Shown here one piece after another: positions 1 to 3,958 of a DNA stretch of 8,851 bases. The stretch is from JAVJSD01 sp040219575 (lineage in GTDB: Bacteria; Planctomycetota; Planctomycetia; Pirellulales; Pirellulaceae). Every line of letters begins with the position of its first letter. Within the stretch, counting starts at the first letter, position 1. Below the pieces are notes generated by a model that saw nothing but the letters and a program-made list of their open reading frames with translations, did not search any database and had not been told where the DNA came from. The DNA is taken from contig JAVJSD010000031.1 in NCBI GenBank assembly GCA_040219575.1, positions 1-8,851 on the forward strand, written 5' to 3'. Position numbers and translations under genes: made by a program.

Positions 1-37
1 CGCCGACTCGCCGCTGCGGGCTCCTTGAACAAACGAC

Positions 38-128
38 TTGACCTCGGCTCATCCAACGCCCATTCGCCCTCTCACCCCGCCTCAACCGCACTCCAGCGGA
101 GAATCCGCGCGCCCGCACGCGAGGTCAA
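38..128. repeat. Candidate attC-like inverted repeat downstream of the small minus-strand gene
   Basis: Perfect 9-bp arms, TTGACCTCG at 38-46 and CGAGGTCAA at 120-128, enclose about 73 bp, an attC-like size. Inside, the minus strand reads GGGCGTTGGATG at 60-49 or nearby; it contains GTTGGAT (57-51), which fits the integron core consensus GTTRRRY. A short hairpin GCGGA-GAA-TCCGC lies within the loop. The two signals do not combine into one standard attC, because the outer arms carry GTC rather than GTT. The site is placed where a cassette's attC belongs, just after the stop codon at 133-135. It could equally be an unrelated hairpin. Confidence 0.25.
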
Positions 129-132
129 ATCC

Positions 133-468
133 TCATTGTTCTGTGCTTCTTGGTTCAAGAACGAAGTAGTTCTCAGCATTGTCAAAGATCGATTCTATTT
201 CCGTGACACGGTATGTTTTGCCAACCGGCTTACCGCCTCGATACCAGATATTGGGAATCCGTTCTTTCCCGCGAGTCTTGGCTTCTTGCTCGGCGTTTGA
301 TCGCGTGAGACAATCGCCAAAACCCACATCAATCTCTCCGTAAACGTCAACGAACTCTTCATGCACATCGAGGGATTTCAGTGCGTATGCGTCATCGTCA
401 ACGAAGCGGATTGTCCAATCTCGGCCGTCGGCATGATTGAGAAGGTTGAGCAATTTCTGAGCGTCCAT
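133..468 (-). CDS. Hypothetical 111-residue protein, possible integron gene cassette
   Basis: An intact 111-codon minus-strand frame with ATG at 468-466 and TGA at 135-133. I do not recognise the family. The protein is acidic in its first half (FVDDD, VHEEFVDVYGEIDVGFGD) and basic in the middle (KTRGKERIP, RGGKPVGKTYRV). It has one cysteine, no signal peptide and no membrane segment, so it is probably a small soluble cytoplasmic protein. No Shine-Dalgarno sequence precedes the ATG; a TATGAT lies 4 bases upstream of it, so a very short leader is conceivable. The stretch is less GC-rich than the later genes. It is transcribed in the same direction as the integrase remnant at 638-865 and lies between two attC-like signals, which suggests a gene cassette. 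That role is inference from context only. Confidence 0.6.
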   Translation of the reverse strand: MDAQKLLNLLNHADGRDWTIRFVDDDAYALKSLDVHEEFVDVYGEIDVGFGDCLTRSNAEQEAKTRGKERIPNIWYRGGKPVGKTYRVTEIESIFDNAENYFVLEPRSTEQ

Positions 469-525
469 CGATCATACAATCTTAATGCACAGAACTTGGA
501 TTTGGAATGGTCAGCGTATTACCTG

Positions 526-640
526 TAGGCTGCAAGCTTGTCAGCCTAACACGCAGTCATTCAATTTCGGTAAGTTCAACAGTAGTCGTCAGTTGCTCTC
601 ATGTCACGCGGTTTTCTGCGTGATAGGCTGTTTCAGCCTA
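526..640 (-). repeat. attC/attI-like inverted-repeat cluster next to the integrase remnant
   Basis: The motif TAGGCTG occurs four times in alternating orientation (526-532, 542-548, 624-630, 634-640). The central pair extends to 15-bp arms, CAGCCTAACACGCAG (542-556) and CTGCGTGATAGGCTG (616-630), matching at 14 of 15 positions around about 59 bp. Read on the minus strand, the last arm carries GTTAGGC (550-544), a perfect integron core site (GTTRRRY), and the first arm carries GCCTATC (628-622), one base off the inverse core RYYYAAC. Size (about 89 bp), polarity and position right after the integrase stop codon fit an attC or attI-proximal recombination site. The outer pair 624-640 is a 7-bp hairpin with a 3-base loop that includes the integrase stop. 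A non-integron hairpin remains possible because the spacers also pair. Confidence 0.45.
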
Positions 641-865
641 GCGCTCATCGGGATCGCGAACCAGCCCGTCCGCGGGGCTGCGAACACCGCGACCGCCTCG
701 GTTGAGCACGTGCGTGTAAATCATGGTCGTGCGAACGTCCTTGTGCCCCAGGAGTTCTTGGACCGTACGAATGTCGTACCCGTCCGCGAACAGGTGTGTC
801 GCGAACGAGTGCCGGAACGTATGGCTTGTGACTCGCTTCGTGAGGCCGGCTTTGCGCACCGCGCA
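638..865 (-). pseudogene. intI: Integron-type tyrosine recombinase (IntI), C-terminal fragment
   Basis: The minus-strand frame reads AVRKAGLTKRVTSHTFRHSF, then ELLGHKDVRTTMIYTHVLNR and GGRGVRSPAD, ending at TAG (640-638). This is the end of a tyrosine recombinase catalytic domain: the second catalytic Arg and the HxxR motif (HTFRHSF), the His of LLGHKDV and the nucleophilic Tyr of MIYTHVL. The strings DIRTVQELLGHKDV and THVLNRGGRGVRSPAD are characteristic of integron integrases. A full IntI has roughly 320-440 residues; about 75 remain. Upstream, homology ends near 865 and a stop codon (TAA at 886-884) closes the frame, so the N-terminal DNA-binding domain, the first catalytic Arg and the promoter are gone. 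The gene cannot make an active recombinase. The missing part was replaced by the 5' flank of the transposase relic at 1025. Confidence 0.85.
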
Positions 866-900
866 AAAACGGGGCCACCCATCTTATGTGAGGGGCGTGC

Positions 901-919
901 GGCCGCCCCGTCGGCGGCC
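901..919. repeat. Perfect hairpin upstream of the HUH transposase relic
   Basis: GGCCGCC (901-907), loop CCGTC, GGCGGCC (913-919) form a perfect 7-bp GC stem. It lies between the integrase truncation point (about 865) and the transposase promoter (961). HUH transposases of the IS200/IS605 and RAYT groups recognise such subterminal hairpins, so it may mark the left end of that element. No matching right-end hairpin was found, so the role is inference. Confidence 0.35.
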
Positions 920-960
920 TGCTCAGTGCAGCGTAGCGGAAAAATGTGCCGGAAAATACC

Positions 961-988
961 TTGACATATGTTCAGGTATTGGTATCTT
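961..988 (+). promoter_or_regulatory. Predicted sigma-70-type promoter of the HUH transposase relic
   Basis: A consensus -35 TTGACA (961-966) is followed, after 16 bases, by a -10 like TATCTT (983-988). It lies 37 bases before the ATG at 1025, which has an AGGAG ribosome binding site at 1012-1016 with an 8-base spacer. The expression signals are much better preserved than the gene they serve. Confidence 0.4.
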
Positions 989-1024
989 GGCCGTCGTTGG
1001 GCCGCTCGAATAGGAGCTTCGCCG

Positions 1025-1645
1025 ATGGCTCGTGCGAAACGTGGCGATGTGTTCGATCCGCATGTGGTCGGTGCCTACCATTGCATCAATCGCTGCGTGC
1101 GGCGGTGCTTTCTTTGCGGCGACGATTCGCTCACGGGCCGCAACTTCGACCATCGTAAGCGGTGGCTGGAATTGCGGTTGGAACGTCTGGCCGTCTGCTT
1201 CGCCATCGACGTGCTCGGCTACGCGGTGATGGACAACCATTTTCATGTCATCCTGCGGAATCGGCCCGATGTGGCGGCGGAGTGGGACGACCAGGAAGTC
1301 GCCCGGCGGTGGTTGCGGCTGTGCCCGGTACGGAAGACGCCCGAGGGCGATGCGGAAGAGCCGACCGATGCCGAGATCGCGGCTCTCGTGGCGGATCGCA
1401 CGAACCTGGCGGAGATTCGCTCGCGGCTATGCGATATCAGTTGGTTTATGCGGATGGCGGCCGAGCCGATCGCCCGCCGGCCAACCGCGAAGACGGCGTC
1501 ACGGGCCACTTTTGGGAGGGGCGTTTTCGTTGCTCGCGACTGCTCGACGAGGCGGCCCTGCTGGCCTGCAGTGTGGGCCACCGGGGCCAGCCATCGCCTT
1601 CGGGTGGACTTGGCGTTCCTCCGCGGAAAGGGCTGGCCCGGCTAA
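1025..1645 (+). pseudogene. RAYT-like HUH (Y1) transposase, frameshifted and C-terminally degraded
   Basis: Start ATG 1025 is set by AGGAG at 1012-1016. The first 152 codons resemble the planctomycete group of IS200-like/REP-associated transposases: MARAKRGDVFDPHVVGAYHC, the RRCFLCGDDSLTGRNFDHRK segment, the metal-binding HUH motif NHFHVIL (His72, His74) and WDDQEVARRWLRLCP. At about 1479-1480 the frame shifts by one missing base: the family-like continuation ANREDGVTGHFWEGRFRCSR, then LLDEAALLACSV, is read in the next frame (1480 to about 1575). The usual following segment (YVDLNPIRA-type) is absent and the rest is unrecognisable. The original frame runs to TAA at 1643-1645. After the frame is corrected, the position where RAYTs carry the catalytic Tyr (TRYARYFN-type) reads EPIARRAN, so the nucleophile appears to be Ile. 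The gene is surely inactive here. Confidence 0.8.
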
Positions 1646-1715
1646 CCGCCCTTCAGTCCGTCGGGCCCCGTTACCTGCCGGTTACAAGATCTGGGGGAAG
1701 CGGGTGGAGGAACGC

Positions 1716-1724
1716 TGCTATACT
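1716..1724 (+). promoter_or_regulatory. Possible extended -10 promoter before the secreted-protein gene
   Basis: TGC followed by TATACT (1719-1724) is a good extended -10 element, about 97 bases before the ATG at 1821. No convincing -35 hexamer is visible upstream, which extended -10 promoters tolerate. Confidence 0.35.
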
Positions 1725-1820
1725 GACCTCGGCTTATTCCCCCGACGCTTGGCGATTGCCGTCGCGGAACGGCCGCTCGGTTGTTCTTCGATATCTTTCA
1801 CATCGACAAGGAGCATGACG

Positions 1821-2336
1821 ATGCGTCAACTGGCGCCTGCCTCGATCTTCTTTCTGCTCGCGGCGGCGACGGCGTTCTACGCCGTCTCTCATGGTCAGGA
1901 AGCTGGCTCCAACGTCTCCAGCGCTCCCGCTTCCAAGGCGAAGGACTTGAAGATCGTGCCGTTGGTGAGGGTGGCGGCTGGGGAGACGAAGCAACTCCTG
2001 CTCTCCACGTGGTGCACGGTGGGCGTCACCCGCGGCGGCGGCTTCGGCCTGACGGAGATGCGCGACGCAAAAGCCGTCGGCGGCGGGCATGCGGTCAAGA
2101 CGTACCGCCGCGACGGCGTCACGATCTCGGTTCCGGACTTCGACCAAGGGGAGAAGTTCGCCGCCTCGGAGGAGTTTGCTCCCCTGAGCAAACACCATCT
2201 GGCGGCGTTTGAGGTGACCGTCGCCGCCGCGACGGACGCCAAACCGGGGCTGCTGGAGATGCACCTGGTGGATGCTACGTGCGGCGGCTATTGCGAGACC
2301 GACTTTCGCGTGCTGATCGTCGAACCGCAGGATTGA
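1821..2336 (+). CDS. Secreted hypothetical protein with a signal peptide
   Basis: 171 residues. An ATG also occurs at 1815, but AAGGAG (1808-1813) sits 7 bases before ATG 1821, the proper spacing, so 1821 is preferred. The N-terminus is a classic Sec signal peptide: MRQL, a hydrophobic core (residues 6-22, ASIFFLLAAATAFYAV) and a likely cleavage near SHG-Q (25/26). A short Ser/Ala-rich linker (27-40) leads into a beta-rich domain. It contains VRVAAGETKQLLLSTWCTVG (residues 49-68) and ends with LLEMHLVDATCGGYCETDFR. Three cysteines remain in the mature part (65, 154, 158). Cys154 and Cys158 form a CxxxC pair, so a disulfide or metal site is possible. There is no lipobox. It probably acts in the periplasm. 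I believe similar small secreted proteins occur in planctomycetes but can assign no function. It stands alone on this strand. Confidence 0.8.
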   Translation: MRQLAPASIFFLLAAATAFYAVSHGQEAGSNVSSAPASKAKDLKIVPLVRVAAGETKQLLLSTWCTVGVTRGGGFGLTEMRDAKAVGGGHAVKTYRRDGVTISVPDFDQGEKFAASEEFAPLSKHHLAAFEVTVAAATDAKPGLLEMHLVDATCGGYCETDFRVLIVEPQD

Positions 2337-2411
2337 GCGGAGATGCTCGGCAGGGCGACGGTCGGCGCCGAGAGCTGCGAGCGAAGCCATCGCGGCCGAT
2401 CATCACATTCA

Positions 2412-2442
2412 GGATGAATGGGGGAGAGCGGGATGAATGGGG
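2412..2442 (+). repeat. Direct repeat at the edge of the REP-like palindrome
   Basis: GGATGAATGGGG occurs at 2412-2423 and again at 2431-2442 (period 19). The second copy overlaps the left arm of the palindrome at 2436-2502, so the left edge of that element appears partly duplicated. Confidence 0.55.
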
Positions 2443-2502
2443 ACAGGCAGCTTGGGGGCGATCCCGAGCGAGTCCCCCCACCCCAAGCTGTCTGTCCCCA
2501 TT
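2436..2502. repeat. REP-like imperfect palindrome of the GGGGACAG type
   Basis: Two 22-nt arms, 2436-2457 and 2481-2502, are reverse complements except at one position. The core reads GGGGACAGGCAGCTTGGGG on the left and CCCCAAGCTGTCTGTCCCC on the right, with a 23-base loop. The region between the secreted-protein stop (2336) and the zinc-protein stop (2630) holds nothing else recognisable. Such GGGGACAG palindromes are, to my knowledge, widespread in planctomycete genomes and are of the kind mobilised by RAYT transposases. The element lies between two convergent genes, where it could also act as a bidirectional terminator, though it lacks a T-tract. Confidence 0.75.
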
Positions 2503-2629
2503 GGGGCAAACCTGGGTAGACCTTCGTTTCATTCCTTCCGTTCTCTTCCTTCGCCGAAACGAAAAAATCCCGCGGCCAAGCATCAGCATCGGTTCGCGCT
2601 CTGCCGGAACCGTCCTTCGGTATGCGGCG

Positions 2630-2890
2630 TTACGTCTGCGCGAGGTAGTCGTCGCGAAGCCGCTGAATCCCTTCGACGTTGCGGCGCTTGGTGGTATGGA
2701 CGCCGCCGTAGTTCAACTTCAGGCTGCCGCTCTTGCTGGTCCGTTCCTGCACGGCCGAAAGCAGAAACTCGCCGCCGTACTTGTCGATCGCTTCGGCATG
2801 CACGCCGCAGAGCTGCGTCTCGGGCATGCCCGTGGCCCGCACCTCATCGATCGGCTGCTTGCACACCGCGCACATTCGCGTCCTGGCCAT
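2630..2890 (-). CDS. Small zinc-finger-like protein (CxxC...CxxH)
   Basis: 86 residues from ATG 2890-2888. This start is chosen over upstream in-frame starts because AGGAG (2903-2899) lies 8 bases before it and the conserved-looking part begins there. Cys7 and Cys10 (CAVC) with Cys28 and His31 (CGVH) form a probable single zinc site, with a spacing reminiscent of TraR/DksA-type fingers. The segment between them (KQPIDEVRATGMPETQL) resembles the R..xxP..xxLC pattern of that group. The rest (YGGEFLLSAVQERTSKSGS, NYGGVHTTKRRN) is basic, with a helical C-terminus (IQRLRDDYLAQT). It probably binds RNA polymerase or nucleic acid, but this is inference; I recognise it only as a small conserved planctomycete-type protein. 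Its leader contains an intrinsic terminator (2949-2979). Confidence 0.75.
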   Translation of the reverse strand: MARTRMCAVCKQPIDEVRATGMPETQLCGVHAEAIDKYGGEFLLSAVQERTSKSGSLKLNYGGVHTTKRRNVEGIQRLRDDYLAQT

Positions 2891-2948
2891 CGCGTCTTCT
2901 CCTGGCGAAAGGAAACAGATCAAACCGCGAGTTTTCGTCGAGCGCGTG

Positions 2949-2979
2949 AAAAAGCCGCCGACCCTGGAGGACCGGCGGC
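2949..2979 (-). terminator. Intrinsic terminator in the leader of the zinc-finger-like gene
   Basis: On the minus strand the 7-bp GC stem GCCGCCG...CGGCGGC (2979-2973 and 2960-2954, loop 12) is followed immediately by TTTTT (2953-2949), the standard rho-independent layout. It lies 58 bases upstream of the ATG at 2890. It either ends transcripts entering from 2980 onward or works as a leader terminator. The 354-base stretch 2891-3244 holds only this hairpin and the weak promoter noted with the sigma gene. Confidence 0.55.
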
Positions 2980-3244
2980 GCATTGCCTGATTCATCTTGT
3001 GGCCGTCATCCTAGCCGCGCCGCTCTATCAAGACAAGCGAACGTTGGACGCGTTCGGGGGCGTCGGCCGGCCTTGTTGTTGCAGAGGCTGACGAAGCCAT
3101 AAGCGGCCATTCAAAGACCGCGGCTTCAACTGCGCCACCCACCGTGCGACGCAGGGCCTGGCGGTGCGCAGACTTGCAGATCGCCCTGACTGCATCGTAC
3201 GATTGGGTGATCACAGCCGCAACGATCGGCGCTTGTTCAAGCAC

Positions 3245-3835
3245 ATGTCCCAGAGCAACGACGCAGGACATTCTGAATCGACTTCCACGACGCTCATCCG
3301 GCGGGTGAAGTCACGCGACATGACGGCCTGGGAGCGATTCGTGCAACTCTACGGCCCGCTCGTGTTCCGCTGGGCTCGTTCGTTCCAACTCCAAGACGCC
3401 GACGCCAAGGACGTCGTACAGGACGTGTTCCGCACGGTGCTGGACAAGCTGGACGACATTCGAGAGCGCGAAGAGGGTGGGAAATTCCGCGCCTGGCTGT
3501 GGACGGTCACGCGAAACAAGGTCCGCGACTTGGTGCGAGCCAGCCGAGCAAGGGCCCAGGCCGCCGGAGGCGACGCGGCGCTTGCGGCCGTTGAGCAAAG
3601 GCCGGAGCGGCTTGAAGGACAAGAAGCAGAGACGGCCAAGGCCGAACTGGCGCAGCGAATCCTGCAGTTGGCCCAAGCGGATTTCGGCGAAACGGCGATC
3701 GAAGCCTTCTGGCGACTCGCGGTCGAGGGGCATTCCGCCGCCGACATCGCCCGGGACCTGCACATCAGCGTAAGTGCTGTCAGGCAAGCAAAATATCGCG
3801 TCCTCTGCCGACTGCGGGACGAACTCTGCGAGTGA
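3245..3835 (+). CDS. ECF-type RNA polymerase sigma factor of the kinase-paired planctomycete kind
   Basis: 196 residues from ATG 3245. The frame is open further upstream, but family members start with a short Ser/Thr-rich tail followed by TTLIRRVKSRD, which fits this ATG. Region 2 spans roughly residues 28-100: AWERFVQLYGPLVFRWARSF, the core-binding DAKDVVQDVF (54-62) and the -10-binding FRAWLWTVTRNKVRDLVR (81-98). A linker of about 35 residues follows. Region 4 spans about 135-192, with the helix-turn-helix EGHSAADIARDLHISVSAVR (161-180) and QAKYRVLCRLRDEL. It directs RNA polymerase to specific promoters. No anti-sigma factor is adjacent. Instead a membrane Ser/Thr kinase starts 123 bases downstream on the same strand, so phosphorylation-based control is likely, as known for EcfP/PknT of Vibrio. 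A weak candidate promoter (TTGCAG 3174-3179, 18 bases, TACGAT 3198-3203) precedes it. Confidence 0.9.
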   Translation: MSQSNDAGHSESTSTTLIRRVKSRDMTAWERFVQLYGPLVFRWARSFQLQDADAKDVVQDVFRTVLDKLDDIREREEGGKFRAWLWTVTRNKVRDLVRASRARAQAAGGDAALAAVEQRPERLEGQEAETAKAELAQRILQLAQADFGETAIEAFWRLAVEGHSAADIARDLHISVSAVRQAKYRVLCRLRDELCE

Positions 3836-3902
3836 TTTCGCTCCAGGCCGGTATTTTCCCGTTGCGCGATTCCGTAAATCCCCTAGAGACCAGTATTGGT
3901 AA

Positions 3903-3937
3903 ATCTCCTTTCCACTATCTCCTTTCCACTATCTCCT
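3903..3937 (+). repeat. 14-nt pyrimidine-rich tandem repeat just before the kinase gene
   Basis: ATCTCCTTTCCACT is repeated exactly at 3903-3916 and 3917-3930, with a partial third copy ATCTCCT at 3931-3937. A related pyrimidine-rich stretch then runs to 3957. It fills the region where a Shine-Dalgarno sequence would lie, and none is seen before ATG 3959. Confidence 0.8.
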
Positions 3938-3958
3938 AACTCCTCTCAACTCTCCCCG

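Noticed and set aside
485..964. Plus-strand frame of 159 codons across the integrase relic
   Set aside because: It is antisense to the recognisable integrase and crosses the attC-like repeats; the product has no domain.
1025..1645. Programmed frameshifting in the transposase rather than mutation
   Set aside because: There is no slippery heptamer or obvious stimulator at 1475-1485, the missing base is in a plain CGGCC context, and the downstream family segment is degraded as well.
1245..1814. N-terminal extension of the secreted-protein frame back to 1245
   Set aside because: The extension is the out-of-frame reading of the transposase relic. The ribosome binding site and signal peptide place the start at 1821.
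3095..3165. tRNA-like strings on the minus strand (TGGCGCAGTTGAAGCC, TCTTTGAATGGCC)
   Set aside because: No acceptor stem, no T-arm with GTTCRA and no consistent cloverleaf can be formed.
3011..3271. Minus-strand frame of 86 codons overlapping the sigma-factor start
   Set aside because: No family features and it overlaps the start of a confident gene; no ribosome binding site stands out.
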